NCBI GenBank assembly: GCA_030835845.1
Contig: JAUROD010000036.1
Coordinates: 40,198-104,197, forward strand
Source of the DNA: Flavobacteriaceae bacterium
GTDB lineage: Bacteria; Bacteroidota; Bacteroidia; Flavobacteriales; Flavobacteriaceae
Reading direction: 5' to 3'
Length of the DNA stretch: 64,000 nucleotides
This document shows, piece by piece, positions 18,956 to 28,460 of this stretch. Both the position numbers and the translations under genes were made by a program. The notes under the pieces were generated by a model, which saw nothing but the letters and a program-made list of their open reading frames with translations, did not search any database and was not told where the DNA came from. Numbering within the stretch: the stretch's first letter is position 1; each line of letters starts with the position of its first letter.

Positions 18956-19956
18956 ATGAAATATTTTATCCTATTTTTTTGTCTGTTTACCTATGCTCAA
19001 AAAGGACATCTTCACAGCGTTGCATTTTATAATGTAGAAAACCTTTTTGATTTTTATGATCACCCTACTAATTTTGATGAAGAATTTACCCCAGAAGGAA
19101 GTCGTCTTTGGACAGAAGGTATATTAACTCAAAAAATTAATCAACTTGCAAATGTCATTTCAAGTATTGGAATACACGAAACGGGAAGAAGCCCAGTTCT
19201 TGTAGGACTTGCAGAAGTTGAAAACAAAGAAGTTCTAAAACTTCTCGTTCAATCGGATAAACTCCAGTCATCTCAGTACGGATTTATCCATTTTGATAGT
19301 CCAGATTTCAGAGGAATTGATGTTGCTCTTTTGTACAAAAAAAGGACTTTCTCGTTACAAGTAAAAAGCGTTATCCATTGCTTTTAATTGATAAGGATTC
19401 GGGCTATCGTCGAAAAACACGTGATATTTTAGTTGTCTGTGGATATTTAAATCAACACCATATTTCTAATTTGGTGAATCATTGGCCTTCGCGACGCGGA
19501 GGAAAGGTAAAAAGTGAGAGTTATCGAATTCTTGCCGCTCGATTGCACAATAAAATAACAGATTCAATACTTCGAAAACACCCCGAATCTAAACTTATAT
19601 CTATGGGTGATTTCAACGATAATCCTCGTAACAAAAGTCTTCAAAAAATCAAAAAAAACACCACTTCAAATCTATTCAATCCAATGAGAGATTTGGCTAA
19701 AAGAGGTGCTGGAAGTCTTGCGTATATCGACAAATGGTTTTTATTTGATCAATTACTTTTTTCCTCAAATTGGATCTCTACAAAAGATTTATTTTTTATA
19801 AAAGCGAGGGTGTTTAATCCAATCTTTTTAGTGACACCTGAAGGTAAATATAAAGGTTATCCTTACAGGATGAATGTAACTGGCAAGGAATTAAAGGGGT
19901 TTTCAGATCATTTCCCTGTATACGCACTAATTGGTGAAACTGTGTTATTTGAGTAA
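18956..19956 (+). pseudogene. Endonuclease/exonuclease/phosphatase family protein, split by a frameshift
   Basis: ORF 18956..19387 (SVAFYNVENLFDFYDHP...VGLAEVENKEVL...FRGIDVALLYKK) continues in the -1 frame as RYPLLLIDKDSGYRRKTRDILVVCGYL...NHWPSRRGG...SMGDFNDNP...SDHFPVYA to 19956. Confidence 0.85.
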
Positions 19957-20874
19957 TCGCAAAACAAAACTAGCTGGTAGTTCCTGAAAAGCTCCAGAAA
20001 ATTCTTGACCAACTTCGATTGCTCTTCCTCTTAAATGATTTGCGTGAAGATAGCTGTGGTAAAGTACATCAAAATCTATCCCGCCTCCTGACGTAATTAA
20101 TTCATCTCCTGCTTGATTGTACACATACACTGGTGGATCTTGACCATCCATAAATTCTATATAATTTACAGCTGCCAGTTCTGACTCGGTAGGATTTGCT
20201 GTTTTATAAAACTGAAAAAACAATTCACTTAAAACAGGACTTAACAGAAGTAAATCATCTAATTGAAAACCTGGAAATACATTTTCCCATTCATAAAGAT
20301 TATAAGTGCTTTGTGCAGCAAGTGCAAGTATACCCTGAACTTGTCTGTTGTTTGCATCTCGATATCCATTCCACTGAGCGATACCTGCTCCTGCTGAAAC
20401 CCCACCTAAAATAATTTTATTTGCAGGGATTTGCATCAACTCTAAATGGTTTTCAACAAACGAAATAACCTCACTTCCATCTTCTAAAGCACTAATTACT
20501 CCTTGTGAGTTTGTTGATGAAATAAAAGTATAATTTGCAGATACAACTGCAATATTGTTAGCGAGAAGTTCATTAATTGTAGGTAAAAAGAGTTGGTCAA
20601 ACACATCTGATTTATCTCCTGCGACAAAAGCTCCTCCATGAAAGAAAATTAATACTCCTTTTGGGGTTTGGTCAGAGGGTAAAATAATATCAAGTTGGTT
20701 ACGAGTATCATTACCATAGGATATATTTTCAAAAAAAAGAGTTCCATCTCCAGCTGGTGAGATTGAGGAAAGACCAAATTCTTGCTCTAGTTGACTAATT
20801 CGATCCTGATTTTGATTAGTTTTTGAGCATGAAACGATAAGGATAAAAAGTGGGAATAAATAAAGATTTTTCAT
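19945..20874 (-). CDS. Alpha/beta hydrolase (esterase-like), lipoprotein
   Basis: FFHGGAFVAGDKSD, GGVSAGAGIAQW; lipobox LIVSC. Confidence 0.85.
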   Translation of the reverse strand: MKNLYLFPLFILIVSCSKTNQNQDRISQLEQEFGLSSISPAGDGTLFFENISYGNDTRNQLDIILPSDQTPKGVLIFFHGGAFVAGDKSDVFDQLFLPTINELLANNIAVVSANYTFISSTNSQGVISALEDGSEVISFVENHLELMQIPANKIILGGVSAGAGIAQWNGYRDANNRQVQGILALAAQSTYNLYEWENVFPGFQLDDLLLLSPVLSELFFQFYKTANPTESELAAVNYIEFMDGQDPPVYVYNQAGDELITSGGGIDFDVLYHSYLHANHLRGRAIEVGQEFSGAFQELPASFVLRLLK

Positions 20875-20903
20875 TATTGTAGGTTTTTTTTAAAGGTATA
20901 AAA

Positions 20904-22112
20904 TTATTCTTCAAGTCCTTCAGGATATAAGAAATGATTGTAGGGAAAGCGAGTTATATGGATTTCTCTTATTGCTTTGTAAGCTTGTTCGCGAAAGGCT
21001 AATAAATTCGTTTTATTTGTAGCAGAAATAAAAATTGCGTCACCATTCATTTTAGACATCCAAGTTGCTCTCCACTCTTCCAAAGTATAATGTTTTTTTG
21101 ATCGTTCTGTAACTAAATCATCTTCATCAATTTCTTCGGCTTTAAAAGCATCAATTTTATTGAAGACCATAATTGTTGGTTTGTCGAGACTCTTTATTTC
21201 AGATAAAATTAGATTAACTGACTCAATATGTTCTTCAAAATTCGGGTGTGAAATATCGACAATATGTAAGAGTAAGTCCGCTTCAATTACTTCGTCTAAT
21301 GTGCTTTTAAATGATTCGACCAATTGTGTGGGGAGCTTACGAATAAATCCTACAGTATCACTTAACAAAAAAGGTAAATTTCCAATAACAACTTTACGAA
21401 CTGTGGTGTCTAGGGTTGCAAATAATTTATTCTCAGCGAATACTTCACTTTTTGCAAGGGCATTCATTAGGGTTGATTTACCAACATTTGTGTACCCTAC
21501 TAATGCAACACGAACAAGAGCACCTCTATTTCCTCGTTGGGTAGCCATTTGCTTATCAATGATGCTTAATTTCTTTTTTAATAGAGCAATTTTATCACGA
21601 ACAATCCTCCTATCTGTTTCGATTTCTGTTTCTCCGGGTCCACGCATTCCAATTCCTCCTCGTTGACGCTCCAAGTGTGTCCACAACCCTTTTAATCGAG
21701 GAAGTAAATACTGATATTGAGCGAGTTCAACCTGTGTTCTTGCGTAACTTGTCTGTGCTCGTTGTGCAAAAATATCTAAGATAAGACCAGTACGATCCAA
21801 TATTTTACAGCGCAGTGCTTGCTCTATATTATTTTGTTGTGCTGGTGTCAATTCATCATCAAAAACAACAGTAGAAACGTCATTTTCGTGGACAAAAATT
21901 TCAACCTCAGCGAGTTTTCCACTTCCTATAAATGTCTTTGGGTTAGGTAAGCTGATTTTTTGAGTAAATCGCTGAACAACCTCCCCTCCAGCAGTATGTG
22001 CTAAAAAAGCTAATTCTTCCAAATATTCATTGGCCTGATCTTCGTCTTGTTGTGATGTGATTACTCCAACCAAAACGGTTTTTTCAACATTGAATTCTAT
22101 TTTTTGTAACAT
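20904..22112 (-). CDS. hflX: GTPase HflX
   Basis: QRGGIGMRGPGETEIETDRR, GYTNVGKSTLMNAL, DTVGFIRKLPTQLVESFKSTLDE. Confidence 0.96.
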   Translation of the reverse strand: MLQKIEFNVEKTVLVGVITSQQDEDQANEYLEELAFLAHTAGGEVVQRFTQKISLPNPKTFIGSGKLAEVEIFVHENDVSTVVFDDELTPAQQNNIEQALRCKILDRTGLILDIFAQRAQTSYARTQVELAQYQYLLPRLKGLWTHLERQRGGIGMRGPGETEIETDRRIVRDKIALLKKKLSIIDKQMATQRGNRGALVRVALVGYTNVGKSTLMNALAKSEVFAENKLFATLDTTVRKVVIGNLPFLLSDTVGFIRKLPTQLVESFKSTLDEVIEADLLLHIVDISHPNFEEHIESVNLILSEIKSLDKPTIMVFNKIDAFKAEEIDEDDLVTERSKKHYTLEEWRATWMSKMNGDAIFISATNKTNLLAFREQAYKAIREIHITRFPYNHFLYPEGLEE

Positions 22113-22116
22113 AGGT

Positions 22117-22878
22117 TTAGAATGTCTTCCAGGGTTTTAAGAGAAGATCTTGACCGTCATAAACGGCATAGGTATTGTGGTTTATCCAGTCTCCTAAGTT
22201 TATGTAACGAGCATTTGTCTCGATCGGTATGTCTAGCGGGATATGACGATGTCCAAAGATAAAATAATCTCTAGCTTGTTCGTTGTATTTTCGTTTTGCA
22301 TAAAGAACAAGCCACTCCTTATCTTCCCCTAAAAAGGCTGCCTCTTCTTCGCCAGAAATAAGTTTGTTTTTCACAGATAAATAATGACCCAATCGCATTC
22401 CTAAGTCTGGGTGAATCCAACGAAAACACCACTGAAAAAAACGGTTCGTAAAAATTTTTTTAATTCGCTTAAATCCCATGTCATTTGGTCCTAATCCATC
22501 TCCATGACCGATAAAAAATCGTGTTCCATTTACAACAAAATCAGTAGGTTTATGATACACTTTGATTCCTATTTCCTTTTCGAAATAATCGCGCATCCAT
22601 AGATCGTGATTTCCAACAAAAAAGTGAATTGGAATACCGCTATCCGCAATTTCTGCTAGCTTACCGAGTACACGAACAAAACCTTTAGGAACAACTGTTT
22701 TGTATTCAAACCAGAAATCAAATAAGTCTCCCAAAAGAAATAGTGCACCAGCATCTTCTTTGATAGTGTCAAGCCATTCCACAAAAATACGTTCACGAGG
22801 AGCACTTTTCTCTTTGTTTGGTGCGCCCAAGTGATTGTCTGAAGCAAAATATATTTTCTTTCCTTTAAGAAGTTCCAT
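22117..22878 (-). CDS. UDP-2,3-diacylglucosamine diphosphatase-like metallophosphoesterase
   Basis: YFASDNHLGAP, LFLLGDLFDFWFEY, FFVGNHD, IGHGDGLGP, FGHRHIPLD. Confidence 0.85.
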   Translation of the reverse strand: MELLKGKKIYFASDNHLGAPNKEKSAPRERIFVEWLDTIKEDAGALFLLGDLFDFWFEYKTVVPKGFVRVLGKLAEIADSGIPIHFFVGNHDLWMRDYFEKEIGIKVYHKPTDFVVNGTRFFIGHGDGLGPNDMGFKRIKKIFTNRFFQWCFRWIHPDLGMRLGHYLSVKNKLISGEEEAAFLGEDKEWLVLYAKRKYNEQARDYFIFGHRHIPLDIPIETNARYINLGDWINHNTYAVYDGQDLLLKPWKTF

Positions 22879-22910
22879 TAAATAGAATTTAACACAAAGA
22901 TAAGGTCTTT

Positions 22911-24062
22911 CTAACCAATTGCTTGTTCAAGATCATCGATCAAATCTTGTGCATCTTCAATTCCAACACTTAGTCGAATTAAAGAATCAACCACACCACT
23001 TTTTTCACGTTCTTCTTTTGGGATTGACGCGTGAGTCATACTCGCTGGATGACCTGCTAGACTTTCAACTCCCCCAAGTGATTCTGCCAAGGTGAAAACT
23101 TTTAAATTTTCTATGATCTTAATTGCAGCAGCATGATCTGCTCCTTTAGGAATAAAGGATAACATCCCTCCAAAATCTCTCATTTGCTTTTTTGCTACCT
23201 CATGATTTGGATGAGAATCAAATCCTGGCCAGTAAACCATTTCAACTTTTGGATGCGCTGCTAAGTAGTGAGCTACTGCTTTACCATTTTCACAATGACG
23301 CTGAAGACGAACATGTAAAGTCTTAATTCCACGAAGAGTTAAAAAACTATCCATTGGACCAGGCACTGCACCACTTGCATTTTGAATGAAGGACAAACGA
23401 TTTGCAAGTTTTTGATCATTGACAACCAATGATCCCAAAACCACATCACTGTGTCCTGCAAGATACTTTGTAGCAGAATGCATAACAATATCTGCTCCTA
23501 AATTTAAGGGTTGTTGTAGATAAGGTGATGCGAAAGTATTATCAACCGCAAGTAAAAGTTTATGTTTTTTGGCTATTTGACTTATCCCCTTAATATCAAC
23601 GATATTCATCATTGGGTTTGTCGGAGTTTCTACCCAAATAAGTTTCGTGTTGGAATTTATTGCTGCTTCGACATGATCCAAATTATTCATCGCAACAAAA
23701 TGAAATTTGAGTCCAAATCCTTCAAATATCTTCGTAAATAAGCGATAAGAACCTCCATACAAATCGTTTGTTGAAATAATTTCATCACCGGGTGACAATA
23801 ATTTCATCACAGCATCCATCGCAGCAAGACCAGATGCAAATGCCAATCCATGTTGACCATCTTCGATACTTGCCAAAGATTTTTCGAGTGCTTGTCTTGT
23901 AGGATTATGGGTTCGACTATATTCGAATCCCTTGTGTCCTCCCGGGGTTATTTGAGCATAGGTAGACGTTTGATATATGGGAGGCATCACCGCTCCATAG
24001 GCAGGGTCTGGCGATTGCCCCCCATGAATGGTAGCCGTGTTAAAACGGAGTTTCTTATTCAT
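22911..24062 (-). CDS. Trans-sulfuration PLP enzyme (cystathionine gamma-synthase/lyase family)
   Basis: FNTATIHGGQSPDPAYGAVMPPIYQTSTY, GLAFASGLAAMDAV, HSATKYLAGHSDVVLG. Confidence 0.92.
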   Translation of the reverse strand: MNKKLRFNTATIHGGQSPDPAYGAVMPPIYQTSTYAQITPGGHKGFEYSRTHNPTRQALEKSLASIEDGQHGLAFASGLAAMDAVMKLLSPGDEIISTNDLYGGSYRLFTKIFEGFGLKFHFVAMNNLDHVEAAINSNTKLIWVETPTNPMMNIVDIKGISQIAKKHKLLLAVDNTFASPYLQQPLNLGADIVMHSATKYLAGHSDVVLGSLVVNDQKLANRLSFIQNASGAVPGPMDSFLTLRGIKTLHVRLQRHCENGKAVAHYLAAHPKVEMVYWPGFDSHPNHEVAKKQMRDFGGMLSFIPKGADHAAAIKIIENLKVFTLAESLGGVESLAGHPASMTHASIPKEEREKSGVVDSLIRLSVGIEDAQDLIDDLEQAIG

Positions 24063-24160
24063 AGCATTCCTAGTTGATATTATTGCAAAGGTAACAGAAT
24101 CCGCAAATTTCTATCTGCTTTGATGAAATTTGATTTACTTTGTCAAAAGACTTAATCAAG

Positions 24161-24508
24161 ATGAATCTATTTTACTATTTAAGTACATGCGATACTTGCA
24201 AACGAATTATAAAAGAGCTTCAATTACCTGAGAATGTTGAAATGATTGACATTAAAAAAAATCTCCTGACAGAAGATCAATTGAATAGTCTTTTCAGTCT
24301 GAGTCAGTCTTATGGTAGTTTATTGAACAGACGAGCTCAAAAATTAAAAGAAATTGATAAATCAAATCTTTCTGAAGAAAAAATAAAAACACTTCTTTTA
24401 ACTCACTATACCTTTTTAAAACGTCCCGTTTTATTGTTTAAAGGAGAACTATTTATCGGAAATTCAAAATCGACTGTAGAAGCAGCACAAAAAAAACTTC
24501 ATGGATAA
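24161..24508 (+). CDS. ArsC/Spx family thioredoxin-fold protein
   Basis: MNLFYYLSTCDTCKRIIKEL; LLNRRAQKLKEI; RPVLLFKGELFIGNS. Start moved from 24140 to ATG at 24161. Confidence 0.8.
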   Translation: MNLFYYLSTCDTCKRIIKELQLPENVEMIDIKKNLLTEDQLNSLFSLSQSYGSLLNRRAQKLKEIDKSNLSEEKIKTLLLTHYTFLKRPVLLFKGELFIGNSKSTVEAAQKKLHG

Positions 24509-25400
24509 ACGTTTTTTTGCGCTCTTGGCTGCCTTTTTCGCAACATCTATCTATGGGTTAAATCATACTATTGCCAAAGTAATCATGCCTGATTATATTG
24601 GTGCTTTTGGACTTGTTCTTTTACGGGTTGTTGGTGCAAGTTTTTTGTTCTGGGGAGTAAGTATTTTCTTCCCCAAAGAAAAAATTGATCGGAAAGACTG
24701 GCCTCGTGTTTTTGTTGCTACTGCATTTGGAATGTGTGCAAACATGCTATTGTTCATCAAAGGGCTTAGTCTTTCAACACCAATTAACAGTTCTGTTCTT
24801 GTTACAGTTACTCCGATAATTGTTTTAATTCTATCAGCTATTTTTTTGAAAGAAAAAATTACAACTCTTAAAATTATGGGGATAGTTTTAGGGTTTACTG
24901 GAGCAATCACACTGGTTGTCTATGGAAATTCATTTACCCTAAACGCACCAAACATTCCTTTGGGCAACCTGATGATGTTTGGAAATGCGACTTGCTTTGC
25001 AACTTATCTGGTTATGGTGAAACCTTTAGCTGAAAAATATAATGTAGTCACCTTAATGAAATGGATGTTCCCTCTAGGTATACTTTTAAACTTACCAATA
25101 ACATATAATGAATTTACTGCTGTAGAATGGCTCTCATTACCATGGGAAGCTGTTTGGAGAATGGGTTTTGTTGTTATTTGTACTACTTTCCTAGCTTATC
25201 TATTCAATATGTATGCTTTACGTACTTTACCAGCCACAATTATTGGTGTTTTTACTTATCTCCAACCATTAATTGCAATCATTTATGCCTCTTTGACAGG
25301 AAACGATCAGATGGATTTGGTTAAATCAATTGCTGCAATTTTGGTATTTGTTGGTGTTTACCTTGTGACAAAAAAGAAGATAAATATTTCATTTGGATAA
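24501..25400 (+). CDS. EamA/DMT family transporter
   Basis: Ten hydrophobic segments, duplicated EamA pattern. Confidence 0.88.
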   Translation: MDKRFFALLAAFFATSIYGLNHTIAKVIMPDYIGAFGLVLLRVVGASFLFWGVSIFFPKEKIDRKDWPRVFVATAFGMCANMLLFIKGLSLSTPINSSVLVTVTPIIVLILSAIFLKEKITTLKIMGIVLGFTGAITLVVYGNSFTLNAPNIPLGNLMMFGNATCFATYLVMVKPLAEKYNVVTLMKWMFPLGILLNLPITYNEFTAVEWLSLPWEAVWRMGFVVICTTFLAYLFNMYALRTLPATIIGVFTYLQPLIAIIYASLTGNDQMDLVKSIAAILVFVGVYLVTKKKINISFG

Positions 25401-25437
25401 TCAAAGTTCAGACAATACCTTTGAGAAAATATTTCTG

Positions 25438-25917
25438 ATGAAAAAAATCATATTAACCCTTTCTGCATCTCTAATTTTAAGTTGTGGTGGAAATCCTGAA
25501 AAGAAAAAAGGTGGATTTGAATACAACCGTACAAAAAAAGAAGAATCTAAGTCAGTTGTTAAATCGGGTAGTGTCCCAATAGATCTAAATAATAAAGGAA
25601 TTGGACCGGTAAAAGATATCTCTTTTGATTTAGAAATTGATCTTGAATTAGCTGCACAAGGAGAAAAATCATTTACTCAAAAGTGTACTGCTTGCCATAA
25701 AACAGATGCGAAATTTATGGGACCTGCAATGAAAGGTATTTATGAGCGTCGTCATCCTGCGTGGGTAATGAATATGCTTATGAACCCCACACAAATGGTA
25801 AAAGAAGATCCCATTGCAAAGGCATTATTAGCAGAATACAATAATATTTTGATGATTAATCAAAATCTTTCTCAAGATGAGGCTCGTGCAATTAGCGAAT
25901 ACTTAAGAACCCTATAA
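25438..25917 (+). CDS. Mono-heme cytochrome c lipoprotein
   Basis: MKKIILTLSASLILSCGGN lipobox; heme motif CTACHK; distal FMGPAMKG/MLMNP Met candidates. Confidence 0.9.
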   Translation: MKKIILTLSASLILSCGGNPEKKKGGFEYNRTKKEESKSVVKSGSVPIDLNNKGIGPVKDISFDLEIDLELAAQGEKSFTQKCTACHKTDAKFMGPAMKGIYERRHPAWVMNMLMNPTQMVKEDPIAKALLAEYNNILMINQNLSQDEARAISEYLRTL

Positions 25918-26556
25918 AGCCCAAGCTTTTCCGCCTGTAGCTTCTTCTAAATCTACGCACCCTTTTTGCTGACCTGGAACAGGTACATATACCATGTGTT
26001 CCTTTGCAATAATTTCATTTCCTTGGAAAGCAAAAATTACAAGTTTGTGTATCGCTTTTAAAAATTCGTGACAAACACCATCGACTGGAATACTTGGTGT
26101 GTTCCCAGCTAGAAGTTCTTCTTCATACAAATTATATGAATTTGAACGTGTATCCTGTACTTCAGATGATGCGCGTAAAAACTGATTTAATTGAACATCA
26201 ATATCTTCATTAGTAAGTTCTCCTACTGACTTTTTTGATGCTTTGTTTTTAGCATATTCTCCAAAAGTATCAACAGCCATACGGACAAAGTATTGTTCTT
26301 CTTTGCTAGACACTTTATCAATATAACCATCAATAAATTGCAACAAATTCAAATCTAAGGCTCCTGGTACATTAGCTGTAGTAGGTAAAATTACATCAAT
26401 GATTTTGCCTACCAGTCCAGCTTGTTGTGTGTTGAGAAAAGAAGCTGCAACCGTTTCACCGGATTGACAGCTCTGAATTAGACTTGCAACTGTTGGCGTC
26501 AATGTAATTGCACCAAATGAAAGACCAATATTTTTTAAGACAGTTCTTCTTTCCAT
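25912..26556 (-). CDS. Gluconate 2-dehydrogenase subunit 3 (gamma) family protein with Tat-like signal
   Basis: MERRTVLKNIGLSFGAITLTP; pairs with the downstream-oriented GMC dehydrogenase; size and context typical. Confidence 0.85.
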   Translation of the reverse strand: MERRTVLKNIGLSFGAITLTPTVASLIQSCQSGETVAASFLNTQQAGLVGKIIDVILPTTANVPGALDLNLLQFIDGYIDKVSSKEEQYFVRMAVDTFGEYAKNKASKKSVGELTNEDIDVQLNQFLRASSEVQDTRSNSYNLYEEELLAGNTPSIPVDGVCHEFLKAIHKLVIFAFQGNEIIAKEHMVYVPVPGQQKGCVDLEEATGGKAWAL

Positions 26557-26565
26557 AATAGAAAT

Positions 26566-28272
26566 TTATAAGTTCATTTTTTTCAATTCCTCTACAGCAA
26601 AATTTACTGCTCTTGCAGTTAGTGCCATATAAGTAAGTGATGGGTTTTGGTTGGCAGCAGATGTCATACATGCTCCATCAGTTACAAATACATTCGGTAC
26701 TTCATGCAGCTGATTGTTTCCATTTAGTACAGAAGTTTTAGGATTGCGACCCATACGAGCAGTTCCCATTTCATGAATTCCAAGTCCAATGTGATAATCG
26801 TTATCATATCCCTGAACATTTTTAAAACCAGCTGTTTCAAGCATTTCAATTGCTTGTAGTTGCATGTCTTTTCGCATAGCACGTTCATTTTCCTTGATTT
26901 CCGCATCAAAGGTAACTGTCGGAAGACCCCACTGATCCAATTTGTCGTAATTCAAATACATGTGGTTTTCGTGATAAGGCAAGATTTCACCAAATCCATT
27001 AAGTCCCATTGACCAGCCTCCCGGATTTAAAATTGCTTCTTTAAACTGTGGCCCATATGCCATTTCTTTGACACTATCAGTCCACGAATCGCGATTACCT
27101 CCCCCTTGATATCCATATCCTCTGAGGAAATTTTTCTGATTTGATTTCCCTCCAATGTTTCTAAAACGAGGAATATATACTCCATTAGGTCGACGACCTG
27201 TATAATATTTATCTTCAAATCCATCAAACTCACCAGATGCACCTACTTGAAAATGGTGATCCATGATATTATGTCCTAATTCTCCTGATGCATTTCCCAT
27301 TCCATTCGGAAAATGTGCTGACTTGGATTGCATCAAAATAGATGTTGAAGCAACTGCAGATGCGCACAAGAAGATAACCTTCGCATTGAATTCAAAGGAC
27401 TCCTTGGTAACCGCATCAATTACACGTACTCCTGATGCCTTTTTAGTTTTTGGGTCATAAATCACTTCATGCACAATTGAGTTTGGTCGAAGTGTCATAT
27501 TTCCAGTAGCTTCTGCCATTGGTAATGTAGATGAATTACTACTAAAATATCCACCAAAAGGACATCCTCTTGCACATCGGTTTCTATATTGACAATTGAT
27601 TCGTCCTGCGCCAGGTTTTGTTCCTTCAGTGATATGAGCAACACGTCCGATAGTTAAAAGACGATCATCATATTTTTCAGCAATGGATTGTTTTAAGTGA
27701 TCTTCTACACATGTAAGTTCCATAGGCTTTAAAAATTCACTATCAGGAAGGTGAGGTAATCCCAGTGATTCTCCAGAAATTCCAACATGTTTTTCAACAT
27801 AAGAGTACCAAGGGGCTAAGTCTTCATATCGGATTGGCCAATCTACTGCTATTCCATCTTTAAGGTTTGCTTCAAAATCAAAATTACTTAAACGGTAACT
27901 TTGCCTTCCCCACATAAGTGAACGACCACCAACATGATACCCACGACACCAGTCAAATTGTTTGTCTTCGTTGTAGGGATGATCAATGTCATCTACAAAA
28001 AAGTGTTTTGTTTCTTCTCTTGTTGTATATCCAGTCCTACTTTGTTTAGGTTGACGCTCTCGAGCCTCCTGAGTAATCACATTACCATGAGGAAAATCCC
28101 AAGGATCTTTGTTCATCGTTGGGTAATCATCAATATGTTTGACCATGCGACCGCGTTCTAAAACAAGGGTTTTTAATCCTTTTTCAGTTAATTCTTTGGC
28201 AGCCCAACCTCCGCTAATCCCTGTTCCCACGACGATAGCGTCGTATTGGGTTTCAAAATTTGAAAGACTCAT
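26566..28272 (-). CDS. GMC family oxidoreductase (FAD-dependent sugar/glycoside dehydrogenase)
   Basis: DAIVVGTGISGGWAAKELTEKGLKTLVLERG; HVGGRSLMWGRQSYR; Cys-rich NCQYRNRCARGCPFGG; C-terminal NPSLTYMALTARAV. Confidence 0.93.
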   Translation of the reverse strand: MSLSNFETQYDAIVVGTGISGGWAAKELTEKGLKTLVLERGRMVKHIDDYPTMNKDPWDFPHGNVITQEARERQPKQSRTGYTTREETKHFFVDDIDHPYNEDKQFDWCRGYHVGGRSLMWGRQSYRLSNFDFEANLKDGIAVDWPIRYEDLAPWYSYVEKHVGISGESLGLPHLPDSEFLKPMELTCVEDHLKQSIAEKYDDRLLTIGRVAHITEGTKPGAGRINCQYRNRCARGCPFGGYFSSNSSTLPMAEATGNMTLRPNSIVHEVIYDPKTKKASGVRVIDAVTKESFEFNAKVIFLCASAVASTSILMQSKSAHFPNGMGNASGELGHNIMDHHFQVGASGEFDGFEDKYYTGRRPNGVYIPRFRNIGGKSNQKNFLRGYGYQGGGNRDSWTDSVKEMAYGPQFKEAILNPGGWSMGLNGFGEILPYHENHMYLNYDKLDQWGLPTVTFDAEIKENERAMRKDMQLQAIEMLETAGFKNVQGYDNDYHIGLGIHEMGTARMGRNPKTSVLNGNNQLHEVPNVFVTDGACMTSAANQNPSLTYMALTARAVNFAVEELKKMNL

Positions 28273-28302
28273 ATATTATATTTGTTTTTTTGTGTAGCAA
28301 AT

Positions 28303-28310
28303 CAAATATA
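28303..28310 (-). promoter_or_regulatory. Candidate -7 element (TATATTTG) for the GMC/subunit-3 operon
   Basis: caaatata on + strand = TATATTTG on - strand, 31 bp upstream of ATG at 28272; no clear -33 element. Confidence 0.4.
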
Positions 28311-28460
28311 AAACCTTGATTTTGTATTTAGCTATATTTTGCTTTTTTATTTGAGGAAAACATAATTTAAAACGTTTTCGGTTGAATAAATTTACAATGT
28401 AAAAGAGTCCAGAATTGGTTTTCTATAACTATGTTTATATTGTCATTTATAAATAACACC

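Noticed and set aside
21160-21666. 168-aa plus-strand ORF opposite hflX
   Set aside because: Antisense of the GTPase G-domain; no recognisable family and hflX is clearly coding.
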